Position numbers and translations under genes: made by a program. A stretch of DNA of 64,000 nucleotides from Gordionus sp. m RMFG-2023 (Eukaryota > Nematomorpha > Gordioida > Chordodea > Parachordodidae): assembly GCF_954871325.1 (NCBI RefSeq), contig NC_088776.1, positions 9,679,985-9,743,984 on the forward strand. Direction: 5' to 3'. Positions within the stretch are counted from its first letter, which is position 1; every line of letters starts with the position of its first letter. This document shows, piece after piece, positions 38,640 to 52,188 of the stretch. The notes below the pieces were generated by a model. It did not search any database. It was not told the origin of the DNA and saw only the letters and a program-made list of their open reading frames with translations.

Positions 38640-41600
38640 TCTCCACTTCGTGAGATCACAAATTCTGTATGAAAGATAATAATTATAAAAATTCTATTAT
38701 ATAAAAATGGATAACTATATTAATTTTAAGAAACGATGATTGAAACTATAAACAAACCTAAAGATAACTCTTTATTCGCATGATGTAATTCTTTAAAATT
38801 CTCTTGATATCGTAATAATTAATTGGATCTAGATCTACTAGTTAGTTTTTACTTTATTTTAAAAATATATTATTTATATTTTTAATACACTTTATTGGGT
38901 ATTGTATGTGTATATCACACCTAAACCAATAATACATCAAATTTCAATTTTATAAAAATATATTTTAAACTCTTTGGTAGAAATATAAAACAAATTTTGT
39001 ATGTTCAGTTGCTACTATACTATATAAATATAAATGATATAATTAATCAATAATTGTTCATTTCCACGAAATATAACTTCTTATAAATATAAAATGTATA
39101 AAAATAATTCAAAAGTTTTACAAAAAGACATATATATTATACTTTAAACATAAGTCAATTTTAATTGAATGTATAATATTTTTACTATCATTATTATGGC
39201 TTTTAAATACGTTTATGTTTTCAACACCACTAATAATGTGTAACCATTTTAAAAATTCGGATATTAATTACTTTATTATATGTCTAAGCTTAAGTTAGTG
39301 TATTATATCGATCATCATATTAAATAACTATGAAAGAAAAAAAAGCTAAAAATGTTAAATAATATTTTAATTGATGTATTTTTTAAGAAAATATTTTAAG
39401 TGTGTTTAAATCAATGGTTTAGATATATCTATACACATGTAATATGATATCATATTGTTAGTACAATTTTTTATTTAGAAATTTCATCATATTAAAAATT
39501 CTGAATATTGAAATAAATTTTTTACAATTAAAATTTGATGGGAGTTAATATTGTTAGTGTAAATTTATCAAATATTGAACTGAGTCCCATTTTGGATTTT
39601 TATAACCTAATAAAATCATTCATAAAAAATTATTGACCATTTTGAAGGTTATTTTTGTATCCACGAGTACGAACAAGCGGACGACCAGAAACTAAAAATG
39701 ATATTTTAGGGCATATATCTACGTTTTCAGATCTATAAATCAAACTAAAAAATGCAATATATCTAAAAATAAAAAATGAATGATTTTTATGTTAAATTTG
39801 AGATTTTAACCATTTCCAATGCCTAGGGCATCCTTTCTCATGCTCACTCCCGTCTACGATTTAATACAAATGTAATGCACCATTTTCAGTTTTGTAAACA
39901 CTTTGTTTTTCTACTTCCGGATTTTTGTTTTAAATTAATTTATTTCCTTCTAAAATTTATGTAACTAAATAAACTTAAATCATTATTCTAACATTATTGT
40001 ACCTCGAGATAATTAAGCTAAATGGTCGTAGGGGTTTAATAAATTCAGGACTAGGCTTCACTGATCCGAGTTGAACTTTAATCATTTCGCTCGTATTTTA
40101 ATTTTGGTCAATTTCAGAATGTCATCGTCTGAGAATTAAATTATTCCATTTTCACTTTTTGTAATTTTATAGTAAAGCAATTTAAAAATAATTAAGGTTC
40201 TATTTTCTTCATCCCATAGCCTGCTTCATTCTCACCACCTTCGGTAGCAAAGCTCAATGCTTTTTCAAAGAATTGAGAGACGGATTCGTGAAAAACTAAT
40301 CAGTCTATGGAATCCATTTTCTTACAGGAAAGACTTGCTTCACCATTCGCTTTAGCTATCTAAGTTTTATCTCTTCCATCGAATAATCTTCCATCACTAT
40401 GCTATCTTTCTTTCCTTATCTTCCTAGTTTTTATTCACTATTTTCTTTTTTAGACATCCGCTAATACCTTATCCTTTCTCCTAAATTTTATTTTTTATAT
40501 TTTTCACCTTCTATAATTTTAACTTAAAAAAATAATAATCATACGCCATTACTTAGTGATCAGCAATAATTCAAATAAAGAAACCAACCACCAGTCAAAA
40601 AAAAATTAGAAACAAAAATGACATGTCAATTTCGCGGGGATTTTGTAATTTTTATTTTTTAATTTTATATATTTTTCCCCTAAATATATTATTTTAAAAG
40701 GATTTTTTAATATATATATTTTTTAAATATTTTATAAGGAGTAAAGAGCAACAAAAAGGATTTAAGATATTATTTTTAATACTATAAAAGTAATTTTGAA
40801 ATTTCCGATTAAAAAGAGAATTTTTAATAAATTTTTATTAAAATAATATCTTATTTTTCTTGAAAAAAAATAAAATATTTAAATTATTATTATTTAAACT
40901 TTTTTCTTCTTCTCACTTTAAGAATTAATTATTCAGTCATATCGATTTTTTGAAGAGAAAAGAAATATCACCAACGTATATTTTATTCATTAGTATATTA
41001 TATTATTATTTTTTTTTGGACATAACTAATGTAATTTAAATCTTTGTTTAGGAAGTAAAATATAGTTTTAATTTTCAATTTTGAAAATTATCATATTAAA
41101 CTCTTCCTTACTTCCTTTAAAAAAAAATATTTAAATTTGTTTAGATTTGTCAACTTACAACTTGTAAATAATCTTCTTTGGTTGATTTTAAATAAATATA
41201 AATAGGACGTTTGGAATTTGGAATAAAAAAATGTTTTAGTCCCGAATATTTTTAAGATGCCGGTTTTTTTTCCGGTTCCTAAAAATGAAATTCTGGGTTA
41301 TGTCGGTTCTTAGAGTTGGCGCGATTTGGCGGTTCCTAAAGTTTGAAATTAAAACCAGAGCTCGGAAATTCTCCCAGATATAAATTAGGAGGAGTCAAAA
41401 GCTCGCAAAATAATTGAAAATGTACCGTCCGGTCAAATCAGATAATTTAAAATTTGCCTTAAATACTCTACTTAAAATTGAGAGACCGAATCATCCCGTT
41501 ACGACATATACACATTCACTTTTTTTTGGATACGGTGGCTCAAAGAGGGCCACATTTAACTGCTAGTTTGATCCAAAACTTAAGAATAATTTTTTCTTGC

Positions 41601-42460
41601 TAAAAGGACTTGATATTAGATGCCACTCTTTCCCCCTTTTTTTTGTAAAAGATTATATTAATTTTATAATGATCCCTTTAAAATTTGTCCTCCTGGAGCT
41701 GTTCGCACATGATTTAAATTTATTTCTTTAATAAATATCAATTCCACATAAAATAAATGATTTTTTAAATATTGAAAAATTAATAATATATATTGTTACT
41801 GGCAAAATTCAGCATTGTCAAAAAAGCAATATAGAAAAATATCTAAATATAATTATTAATACTTATCAGTTAAAATTGATTATTAATCACCTTTAAAAGA
41901 GTTAAAAGATCAAAAGATTTAATCCTGCTCACTTGAATTTTTAAAGGTTCAATTCAGGTTCGGGTGACTTTAAATAGTTCAGAATCGGTAAATAATAACG
42001 GCTACCGGTCTCTTCAGGTTCGGGTTGAACCCCTCCCTCAAATCTAGATTTAATACAACGGGTGATCTCTGCAGGTAAAAAATAAAGCCAGGCTTTTTAT
42101 TTTTAAGCTCATGTGTCGTATTTGACTATATAGTATTATTTTCGTGGCCTAGGTCTTTATCTATATAATTTATTTCAATTTTCATCCTAAGATTATTTTT
42201 TTATTATATGACAAAATTATTAATAAAAAATAAAATATATAATGTTTATCAAAACTTCAATTTTCATATTTATTTATACATCATCGAGAGAAATTTATTC
42301 ATAAAAAGAAGTTTAAATTAGGAATAAATTTTTTTGAAATCGGCAGTTTTTTTTAAAAAACAAGCCATTTTATTTTTTAAATGATGAATCTATTTTTTTA
42401 AAAATATTTGAATCTATTATTGAGGAGCCTAATTTTTTTTATATATTTATTTGGCGAGTA
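38640..42460. other. A+T-rich presumed intron; two weak exon candidates
   Basis: Mostly unremarkable A+T DNA. Two short plus-strand frames could be terminal exons because they follow acceptor-like sequence and fit phase 1. One is 39668-39738, after TTTTTGTATCCACGAG, reading RTSGRPETKNDILGHISTF. The other is 40220-40299, after TTTTCTTCATCCCATAG, with FGSKAQCFFKELRDGFVKN. Chance is a fair explanation for both. A pair of CGGTTCCTAAA direct repeats lies at 41272-41340. Confidence 0.3.
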
Positions 42461-42462
42461 AC

Positions 42463-42579
42463 CCTGAATTCATAGCGCGAATTTGCGGGGGAGTATACAA
42501 AATTTGATATAAATATATAATATAATTTTATATTAATTGTATACTTCGATGGGAATTGGCGCTAGCTGTGAATTCAAGG
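42463..42579. mobile_element. Z-family palindromic MITE, copy 1
   Basis: About 117 bp. The ends CCTGAATTCATAGCGCGAAT and GGCGCTAGCTGTGAATTCAA (then GG) are inverted, and GTATAC occurs in both arms. Confidence 0.65.
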
Positions 42580-43378
42580 TAAGGAATTTTATTACCGTTT
42601 TTTAGCGTTTCTCTTTCTATTCCTAAATGTTTCAAATCAATTATTTATGAATAAGGGGATAGTGGAAAGAAATTCCCCATTTTTATCCATTCCAACCCAT
42701 TTTTATCCCGCTAAAAAAGTTTACGATCATCGCTTTTCTCGCTTAATTTTCTACCTAATAATGGGATGAATTTTAGAAATTACTCACCAGAAACACCAAG
42801 AGTATTGGTGACAACTGGGAGACAAAATATAATTAAAAAATAAAATAAATTTAGACACGAATTGTTTTTAAATCTAGAGCGCTTTCAGAATCAAATTGTA
42901 TAAACGAAATAAATTTTTTCAAAACCTTTTTTATTAATCTTCATCCATTACTATATTTTTTTTTTGTATAATTACCATAATTTTTTCTTAAAGTAAAAAT
43001 ATTAAAGAAAATACCTTATTTTATTGGAAATTTTATTATATATTTATTTTACTAGCTTAGAAAGTCAATTCATTTGACACAAAAATTGTCTTAAAAAAAA
43101 TTGAGTCAAATTAATGACAAAAATAATTATAACGCGTCCACCATTTTTACCACAATCTTCTGATTATAGAATTACATATATAAATATGCACAAACCTTTA
43201 TTTTACTCTAATTAATTATATAAATAATATAAAAACGACTTCTTTATAATTATATTTACGTAAAATAAAATTATTCTGAAATAGTGATTTATTATATAAT
43301 TAATTTTTATAATTATAATATATTTTAAACTAAAATATAAGATATATTATATATAATTGCAAATCTCTCTACTTACCC

Positions 43379-43726
43379 AGAGACGTAACTATGGGAGAAG
43401 AATTTGGGGGTCACTATAGATAAAGGTTTCAAAACGAAATAAAGAGTTTGTCTGTTTAAAATTACCCTTTCCTCGTACGCTCTTTTTTTCAAAAAGATGC
43501 CCAATATGTCGCTATAAAGAATACTTTAGAAGATGAATAAATTAGTAAATTTCTAAAAGAATGTCTTGTCTATAATTCAAAATTTTTAGGAAAATAAGGC
43601 TAATAAAGCCAAAGATCTTATTTCTTTAATGTAATCTGGCCAAATGTCTGCATATGTGGACTCCAATAAAAATTTTGGGGAAATAGTACCTTCCCCCTAG
43701 TAAAATCTTGACTAGGAGAGGTTCAC
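43379..43726 (-). mobile_element. V-family fragment, reverse orientation
   Basis: Starts AGAGACGTAACTATGGGAG and ends CCCCCTAGTAAAATCTTGAC then TAGG. Read in reverse it follows the copies at 20013 and 34366 (GATTTTACTAGGGGGAAGG, then GAGTCCACATATG). Confidence 0.6.
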
Positions 43727-45121
43727 ATTTTGATTCATTGTGTACAAAATCGGATACTTATAATTTAAATCTATTGTTCATTTCCTAATTATTTTGTGTA
43801 TGTTAGCTTCAATTCCTTTTTTTTAGTCAATATGATAATTTTAACTCTAAATTGTCTTAAAAATGATTTAAAATTGGAAAAATAACATATTGACCAAAAA
43901 CACATTGATGCTAATATATATAAAGTTATAGACATTTCGTCACATGACACGTGCTAACGTGATACTTGATTTCGTGGCACATGATCACGCTACATTTGAC
44001 TACATTTTTAAAGTGGCTAATTTTATTAAAATAATATATTTTTATTCAAATTTACTCAGGGCGAAAATTTTGTGAGTTAGGGTAAATGTTCATGAAAGAT
44101 GATATTTTCATATACAGCCCCAGGTTAAAATTATATTAATTTAATCAGATGAAGTGGAATCACTGGCCTACACCATCTCAAGACACTTAACTAAAAACAA
44201 ATTATAGCCCCCTCCCCTAGCCCCATTATGATTTACAATTCGGTCCATGTGTGATTGTAAGTTAAAATATGAACTTTTAAAATTGTCCATTCCTCCATTG
44301 TATATTTGTAAGATTTATAATGTAAGGTAAATGGTTTAATGAAATTAGAATTTAAAAAAAGAAGAAGGAGGGATGTAAAGCACTTAGTAACATACTTTCG
44401 TTTTATTGGCAAAATCCATTTTTTAAATTCATTTATCATATTCATAATATCCAAAATTGGATAAAGGAGTTGTTATAATTTTTATTTTTTTTATTTTATT
44501 CTTTTTTAAATATAAAATTTCATGAAGTTGACAGGACGATTGGAAACCTTATCTATAGAAAACTTTTAGAAAAAAACTAAAATTGGCATCATACAAGTAC
44601 GGAAATAAAAGCATAAAATATCTGGTTTGTGTTAATACGTCTGATTCGTACTTATCAATTCCAAAGTCAATAGAGCTAACCACAAAAAGGACAAAATTAT
44701 AAGGAAAATACCATGGTGACACACCAAACATTAAGTATTAAAACATATACCAATAAATAGTGTCTATTTTATTGCATTTTAGGGCGGTGACCTATTTGGA
44801 AAATTTTTAAAAAATACATTATCGGCAAAATAAGAAAAAATTAGCATTATGCTTAAATTATTGAGGCACTGAATAATTGGTTCTGATAATAAGTAAAGTA
44901 TTATTTTATATGTGCAACATTATCTTGAAATAATATATCTGATATATCGTGTTATACTAGTCTTTTTCATTTTATTAAAAAGATAATAGATGCAATATAA
45001 ATGTAAAAACCTATCTTTTTGGCCAAGTTTTTGTCAAAAATATAAGAAATATAAAAATCATTTAATAAGAATAAGCCTTCAAAGGAAACTCGGTAGAAAA
45101 CCCGGTAAAGGCGGATTGTAG

Positions 45122-45231
45122 GCTTGCAATATGATAAGTATGGGGGTAACCCTCTTGTAAATGAGGCAGTAATAATAAAATTGCCCACGAGACCCAGTAC
45201 TCCTAGTCCTCTCCTGATAACTAATAGATAA
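45122..45231 (+). CDS. Candidate last exon of the plus-strand gene at 24994
   Basis: After the AG of GGATTGTAG a phase-1 frame reads on, so the G left by the microexon completes a Gly codon. It codes about 36 residues including LQYDKYGGNPLVNEAVI and KLPTRPSTPSPLLITNR, then TAA at 45229-45231. The polar, Pro/Ser/Thr-rich style matches the upstream exons. An ATTAAA lies about 70 bp downstream. Against it: the acceptor has a poor pyrimidine tract, and it implies a 16.7-kb intron. Frames on the minus strand here look like shadows. Confidence 0.35.
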
Positions 45232-45439
45232 AAAAGTTTCCTCGACATATACATCCTGTTTTTGAAATTTTAATTAGGTCTCTTTGACACTTTGGCTTTA
45301 ATTAAAAGTTGCGTTCTATTTAAAATCATCCTAAAAATTTAAGGGAGATGCCCCTTAAACGGTCATGGGCATAGACTGGCCACCCCCTTTAAACTTTTAG
45401 CTATGTACCAATTATTTTTAAAATTGCTCAAACTGTGTA

Positions 45440-45560
45440 TATTTATGATATGTGACAGAGCTACCAAGTTGGCTTCAGAGAAAGATAAGATCCTTGTTGG
45501 ATTTGAACCCACAACTATCGGATTGGCAGGCCATCTCTTATAGACTAGGTCACAGACACT
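45440..45560 (-). repeat. tRNA-derived SINE-like segment
   Basis: On the minus strand, an A-box-like GACCTAGTCTATAAGAGATG is followed by a B box GGTTCAAATCC within TTGTGGGTTCAAATCCAACA. The order and spacing (about 45 bp from A-box to B-box core) fit a tRNA promoter and resemble tRNA SINE heads containing GGCCTAGTGG and GTGGGTTCGAATCC. The acceptor arms do not pair, so it is not an intact tRNA gene. The tail was not defined. Confidence 0.6.
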
Positions 45561-47159
45561 TTCCTAAAATTACGATATTTTAAATATATATTATAACCAA
45601 ATGTGGTCTATCTAAATAATGAAGAATAAATGAAATTAAATTTGTTAAACCCTGTCTTTTTTTTATGCATATTATAGTTAGGATTTTTTAAACATAATTC
45701 ACACAAATAAAATGAGAACTTACAAATCTTGTTTAGCATTATATACATAACAATATACATAAGTAATTATTATCTGGCCGGTTCAAAATGATCATAAAAA
45801 ATTATCGGTAAATAGATGTCAGGTTAAATTTATATTAAACTATGCAAATTTAACAGGTATCTAAGTAACTATAAATAACAGGATCTGATCATAAACTGAG
45901 ATTTTATAATAATAGATGAGTATATAATAATTTTTGAATATTTGAATAACGTTAGCTTCTTATACACATAATTCTATATTGTAATATTTCACATTTAGAT
46001 ATGATAACCAGTTAATATAGGGTATATGGCCAATCAAAGCATGCCAGGTTTTAACTATCCCAAACAAAACCTTCACGCAAACTCTTGCAAAAGCTCTTTA
46101 GTTATGATTCAAATCTAATTTTTATTAGGATTGGATGTTACTATTGATATTAAATATGTTCTATTAAACCCAATTATTAACCATTATTTTTAACAAATGG
46201 TAAATCATGGACAGTTATGCCACTTCCCCCCTTCTTCCTACTTGTAGTTCTTGGCTTTTTTAATTTTGCTAACACGTTATGCACTTTTTTTTCGACTATT
46301 TAACATGACCAGAAATTAGACCAGTAACTAACTCACTTACTCGATTCAGATCAGAGATAAAACCGGTTCTTCTAGAAAACATCTCCGATTCTTGATAATT
46401 TTTTGGTTGATATTTTATTGTAATTTACTCAGTGTAAGCTTCTAGTTTTAGACTTTTATTCAAGTGCAATTAATTTATATAATTTTTCAAAATTATTTTA
46501 GAGATTATAATTTATTTACGACTGATCTACTCTAAAATTATCTTCAGTAAGATTATATTTGATTGAAAAACCCTAAGAAGTAGGCTTTTATAAAATTATT
46601 GATTTTTTTCTATTTAAAACACTTTTTTTTAAAACATTTTTTTTTCGGTAATAATTGCAAATTTTTTCTGCTTTAAAATAATATCTCCCTATGACCCCAA
46701 TTATTTTAACTCAAAAAAAATTAATATAGATCTACTTAACTTAATCCAATTATGGAAACGTTAGCTTGTGAATTCAATGGCTGATGATTATGCAGAAAGG
46801 CAAATGATGCAAGAATTTTGAGAATATTTTTAAAATGATGCATACAATTGGCATCCTATATTATAAACAGTAATATTAATATTCAATAGTGAAGGGTGGG
46901 GGAGGGGGATCAAAATCAAAAAATAGTCCAGCATTATAGAATTCATAATTTTGAGATCAGATTTTAATAAATGTGTTTTTAAATAATTATATGATTTTTA
47001 TAACCAAATTATATAAACTAGAAAATAAGGAATTACAAAAATAAAAAATTGTATTTTTAACATATGATTTTAAGTTTTATGATAACATATTTAATTCCAT
47101 TTATAAACAAAAAAATATTTGTATAGGCGCAAAAATTTTCGAATTATTTTGTTTCAGAT
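45561..47159. other. A+T-rich spacer
   Basis: No gene, RNA or element end that I can support. A G-rich run at 46891-46910 may be a worn relative of the V or X family. Confidence 0.4.
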
Positions 47160-47380
47160 AATGTTATTAAACGGCTCGTTTTGAGCCAATTTTCAAAAAC
47201 GGCTAATTCAATATCATAGCCAGAAAAGTATTACGAAATATAAGCTTTGAGATTTTGCTAATAGATGTTGACCTTTGTGCCATCTATGAGCAAAATCTTC
47301 AGGTTTGCTAATATTTTTCTGGATAAAATATTGAGCTCTTCGTTAAAAATAGGCTCAAATCGAGCTGTTTAACAACACTA
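47160..47380. mobile_element. M1 copy, well preserved
   Basis: About 220 bp, from AATGTTATTAAACGGCTCG to CGAGCTGTTTAACAACACTA. Its right half keeps GTGCCATCTATGAGCAAAAT plus CTTCAGG, the clearest example of the perfect M1 centre. Confidence 0.85.
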
Positions 47381-47471
47381 AATTCAGACAATAGTTAAGC
47401 AGTTGTACGCTTTTTATCATTTAAAATCGTAATAAAAAGAGTTTTTAAAGTCGTCATTTTTTAAGCGCTTC

Positions 47472-47496
47472 GCTCTGTTGTTAAAAACAACAGAGC
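47472..47496. repeat. Perfect 11-bp hairpin GCTCTGTTGTT-AAA-AACAACAGAGC
   Basis: An isolated perfect hairpin just before a less A+T-rich 200-bp patch (47500-47720). The patch has a 64-codon minus-strand frame of no known family. Confidence 0.85.
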
Positions 47497-48289
47497 TACC
47501 CTTGACTCCTCTCATGTCCATCAAACTGGGTAAAATTTTAAAGAGTTGAAATATGAAGAATCATTCACCAATTTTTGGGCAGGCTGCAATATATCTAGTA
47601 TGAGTGTTAAATAATAAGGCTGTGTCCTGGCCCTACTAAACATCCGCAGTTTAACCGGCTTTTTACTATCTACTAGACAGCCAAAAGGGTAAAAGGCAAT
47701 TAAGATTTTAAGCATGCTACTCGTTTAATTTTTAAATAAAATTTTACAATACAATATAGAATACGAGGTAAATATTTTATTTTATTTAAATTATATTTAG
47801 ATTAGAAAACATGCAAAGTTGGCATCTTTAAATGTATTTTTTGCCTCTTGCCAAATTATATTGCATGATGCATGAAAATTTTGCGATATGTAATGGAAGA
47901 ATAATCCTGTACCTAAATATCTAAAGAAAAATTACACTAATTTACATTAAAAATACCGAGTAATATCTAGACTTTCTTGATTGCATAGAGTATAGATTTA
48001 TTGCATAAATAATGCATTCAGGTGAAATAATCATCTTCCTATATTTATAGAATTTTATGTCATTATTCAATAGTTCATTAAATACATTTTGAACCATCCT
48101 TTTTCATGTCGATTCACATATATGTTATTTGAGATCTTTCTTGTGAATCAGCATAGACTGCTAGAACATAGATATATAGCGGGGTTCCATTAAAGTTATT
48201 ACTTCTATTTTAAGTTATATAAAAAATGCGTCACTGATATTAAAATTAAAGAAATTGGGAGTATTAGTTATTATAAAGAGAAGTATATT

Positions 48290-48840
48290 AATTACAGATA
48301 AAGCAGACGATAAATTTACAAATAGTATATCGTCTGCTTAAATGTAAAATTAATAAAAAATAATTTTTACATGTTAGAAAGTTTAAATTTTGTTTATCCA
48401 ACTTTGAATGTGCATAGGCCACATTTATAGTAAACGCGTTTTGTTCAAGCATTGCGTTATTACAAAATTAAGTAACAAATAGGTATAAATTTTAAATAAG
48501 GAGCGTTAGCGTTTTAAAGATAAGGCTATGATAAAATTTAAAAAACATATGTTGGGATGCGTTGATAAAAATAAGCGATACGTTTATATAAATAATACGA
48601 ATAAAATGTATATATAATTTTTCTTTTATATAAAATAATTATCTCTATTTTAACTTTATCTTAAATTAGTTAAAACTGAATCAGCTGTAATAACGCTATG
48701 CTTAGATAAGGCGTTTACTATAAAAGCAGCGTAACCTTAGACCCTGTTGATAGAATTTGATAAAATTTGCAGAAAAAATTTATAATTTATCCTTCTCTCA
48801 ATCTATAAAATTTTGTTGAAATTATTTTTAAAATAATTAG
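48290..48840. mobile_element. W-family (mariner-related) segment split by a Y element
   Basis: The flanks TTTGTTTATCCAACTTTGAA and CCTTAGACCCTGTTGATAGA match, in reverse, the left arm of the mariner-like element at 55080-55260. There GAGCATAACCTAGGACCC is uninterrupted. A small inverted repeat GCAGACGAT/ATCGTCTGC lies at 48303-48340. Confidence 0.65.
48417..48731. mobile_element. Y-family MITE, copy 2, with TA target site
   Basis: 315 bp between two TA dinucleotides (48415-48416 and 48732-48733). Inner inverted repeats are TTTATAGTAAACGC and GCGTTTACTATAAA. The related uninterrupted sequence at 55195-55215 serves as an empty site and supports insertion at TA. This fits a Tc1/mariner-type MITE. 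Confidence 0.8.
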
Positions 48841-49017
48841 ATTTATTATAAAACAGAAAGGGTATCAATTTAATTGGAACATAGTTGATATATATTTTAG
48901 ACCTAATGTTTGAGTAGTGTTTATTCCCCTTAACTGTATAAATAATGCTCCAATACTATTGACATATAATTTTATTTAAACAATTTATCACGTTATGGGT
49001 TCTAAGGATGTATTAAT

Positions 49018-49111
49018 CTGCATATTCACAGTTAGCGTATTTCATGTATACTTACTATTCCGCGTAGATTTTATATACTTCGGCGCGAATTAGCGCTAAC
49101 TAGGAATGCAG
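49018..49111. mobile_element. Z-family MITE, copy 2
   Basis: About 94 bp, opening CTGCATATTCACAGTTAGCG and closing TAGCGCTAACTAGGAATGCA plus G. The right arm shares GCGCGAATTAGCGCTAACTA with the pattern of copies 1 and 3. Confidence 0.65.
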
Positions 49112-49762
49112 GGTAATAATGATGCAATGTGAACCCTTATTTGGGAAAAGAAAACAAATATACATTTGAAATTAAGCACGTCAGATTTTTTTTTAAAAAA
49201 AATTATTTTCAAACAAAAGTATTTTTTTGTCAATTTTTTTTGTCGTAACTCATATTTTTCAAATAAATCTAACTGTAAAAATAATTTCAATTAAATTGTC
49301 ATTTCTTTTTTGAAATTTACGTCTTTATGGGATAATTAAAGAAAATGGGTGTTGATAAAAAGAAGAATAATTCAAATATAAATATATTAAATATTCTTTG
49401 TTGAGTTAGGGAGTTTGATTGAATCAATGACCATGATTATTTGAAAATCTCTTTAAAATATAAATCATTTATATAGCGCGCGTACGAAAGATCTTATTTT
49501 GCCAGAAGGAATCGTATTTCGGTATTTTTAAATTTTAGTGAAAAATTTCAAAAAGATATATTTTGTGGAAGTTTGAACGATATAATTCCCTTTTTAACCT
49601 TATTATATTACTCACCTTAAGGCGGTTTATTGCTATATATTTTATTATTGTTTAATTTCTTTAAAGCGACCTTTTGTTAGAGAAGAAGGAAGTAAGTAAG
49701 GAATAGTAACGAATATTTGAATTGTTTGATTTCCCTTTTCTCCCCAATATTAATAATAATAT

Positions 49763-49900
49763 AGGGGAGACCTGGGAAAGGTGGATACTATTCAATCACA
49801 CGATATAAGTTCCATACTATTAAACCAATCTGGATAAATATAAGATATTCTGAATTCATTAAAATAGTTAATATATATATATATTTAGATTTTTTGAACA
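49763..49900 (+). mobile_element. G-family element, copy 2 (end only)
   Basis: TATAGGGGAGACCTGGGAAA marks a G-family terminus. The sequence beyond about 140 bp is too worn to follow. Confidence 0.45.
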
Positions 49901-50329
49901 AACGTATCTCATAGCGTGGTAAGTGGTTCTAACATAAAATTAAATATTTTATTTGATCTATTATGTTATAAGACTAGAAGCTTTATAGTAATATCATGAT
50001 ACACATTAATTAAGTAGATGACATTTAATTTATAGGTTTTTAGAAAATCAGATGCCGTTTAAATATTTTTTAAAAATATTACTGTGTTATGATTAATAAT
50101 TTATAAATTCCTATCGCTTATCGCATATATATTCCAATTTTTCATTTATTCCTCACATTCACAGCAGAATACTCTGCTAATTTATTCTATGGATTAATAT
50201 CGATTTCAAATTTTCCTTGGATCATATTTATCTACCATTTTTAAAATTTTCCCAGAAATCATTTGAAATTATTTTTTTTACTGCAAAAATTAAAGTAAAA
50301 TATTTCGAAAAAACATCGATTTTGATTGA

Positions 50330-51180
50330 GACTATGAGAAAAACTGAACGCATCATATTGAACTTATGGAAATTAGGGCAAATGTAGTAGATGATAAATT
50401 TCATAAATATTACGTTATTGTTGGCAGATTTATATGAATTTAATATTTGCCTACCTCGACCCGCAGCAAGGCAACACCATCATTCCAATATTAATATAGG
50501 GTCAGTCGTAAAACACTATGAAATAAATCTCTTTATTCCCCTCTTGTGATTAATCAGGCAGCACATAGATATCTGCAAAATTAAAACCGCAACTTATCTA
50601 TTTCAAATTTTGATATAGAAAAAATAAATATTTGGCAGATATTTATAGTAAAATATCCCAAGAGCATTTATAGTTAAAAGTAACCTATAGTATAAAAGGT
50701 TAAATATGGTTGATAGTTCCATAAAATGCTATAGATGCTTCGCATAATTTTAAACATATTTTAGACTATTTCCCTAATATATTAAAAGTATCATAATTTT
50801 GGCAATCATATTTCTACCAATGAAAGAATTCCTTCATTAACAAGAGTAAAAACATCATTGAGAAGTAATGTTATTAAATTGCTAGATTTAAGCTAACTTA
50901 AAAAAAATGCCTCAACATTTTTGCTAGTGAAATTTTGCTAATAAGTGTCCAAAATTGTGCTATCTATGAGCAAAATCTTCAGGCTTGCGTAACACTTTTC
51001 TGAATAAAATATTGAATTAGCCGTTTTTCAAAATAGGCTCAAATAGAACCTAACATCACGACTGAGTTAAGTTCTACCTCTGAAAATAGATTGATAGCTT
51101 TTCTTAATATACATAGGGAGTTGGTTGACACCAAGTACTGAATTATTAAAAAATTAGCTTAATCCTAAAGAAGATAAATT
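50330..51180 (+). mobile_element. hAT transposase fossil interrupted by an M1 element
   Basis: Plus-strand pieces: YEFNICLPRPAARQHHHSNI (about 50440-50490), matching the hAT PRxxGRQTxRSN motif; then KHYEINLFIPLL; then, after the M1 insertion, TSENRLIAFLNIHRELVDTK (51070-51130), the conserved C-terminus. The M1 element split the segment between the last two motifs, so the hAT copy is older. Confidence 0.8.
50866..51059. mobile_element. M1 copy inside the hAT fossil
   Basis: TAATGTTATTAAATTGCTAG at the left and AAATAGGCTCAAATAGAACC at the right, with an M1 centre including CTATGAGCAAAATCTTCAGG. Ends are worn. Confidence 0.8.
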
Positions 51181-51445
51181 TATTTCACATTATAAATTTT
51201 TAATGTTTTTTAATTATATTTTTTCCAATTTTTTTATACACCATATTTTTTTCATGAATACTTTGTAACATGCAATAATTAATAAGAATATTTTTGTGCA
51301 TTAATTTATATTTTAAACATTTATTTTTAAAATATAATTTATATTTATTTTATATATATTTATAATACTTAAAAAAATTTATATTTTTATAGAAACTTAT
51401 TTTTCGAAGCATTTATTTTATAGTGATTCATACGTCGATTATATA

Positions 51446-52062
51446 TAGGGGAGACTGGAATTATATTGTCTATAAAATTTGAATTGCTAGGTTTATTCTT
51501 TGTAATGTAAAATTTAAAAAAGAAAATTAAGAATTATGAAAAAAATCGGGGTACCTATTATCCTTTCGCATTGCGTGTCATAGCGCTTCTTTATTTCTAT
51601 ATTTAATTATATATATATATATAAATTTTAATTCTGAGTAAATAAATTGTCAAGTCAATCATCTTCATATTATCATTGGTGTCCCGAGACAAACTAGTGA
51701 CTTCTTATATTCTTATAAATTTAGTTGATTTTTTTTATTCAAAATTATCTCTGCTTAAAAATTTAATAAGTACCTTTCCAAAACATGCCTCAGATTTTCA
51801 CAATATATTAAAATTTAACATACCCATGATGAAAAGAAAATAGATTTATTTTATCATTTAAAATTAATATTTAGCTGAGTAAAATTAATGTAAAAATATA
51901 TATTTGTAAAAAGGTAAAGAAAAAAGTTACTTTAAACGTGTTAAAATTTAAATGTGCGTTTAAAACTTTATGAGCAATTTCAAATATCAATAATTATTCG
52001 TTTTAAAATTATTTGAGAATAAATTACCTGCCCCTAATTACATTATCACCAGTCTCCCCTAT
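51446..52062. mobile_element. G-family element, copy 3, both ends present
   Basis: Inverted ends ATAGGGGAGACTGG and CCAGTCTCCCCTAT bound about 617 bp of A+T-rich DNA with no frame. The right half matches copy 1 at 20531 in reverse orientation over about 280 bp. Confidence 0.8.
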
Positions 52063-52188
52063 TTATCATAAATTTATATTGGAATTTGTGTATTAGAAAT
52101 TGTGAATATTTTATAGTTACTCTCAATAAATTTCTGAAACTTAAGATATTCTTAAATAACTTCTGATTAATTCTAAAAAATTTAATTA

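Noticed and set aside
44233-45254. Three minus-strand frames of 60-95 codons as exons of a membrane protein
   Set aside because: They lack family motifs and consistent splice sites. The largest lies opposite the candidate exon at 45122-45231.
47472-47496. Rho-independent terminator
   Set aside because: The hairpin is not followed by a T run, and such terminators do not apply to an animal genome.
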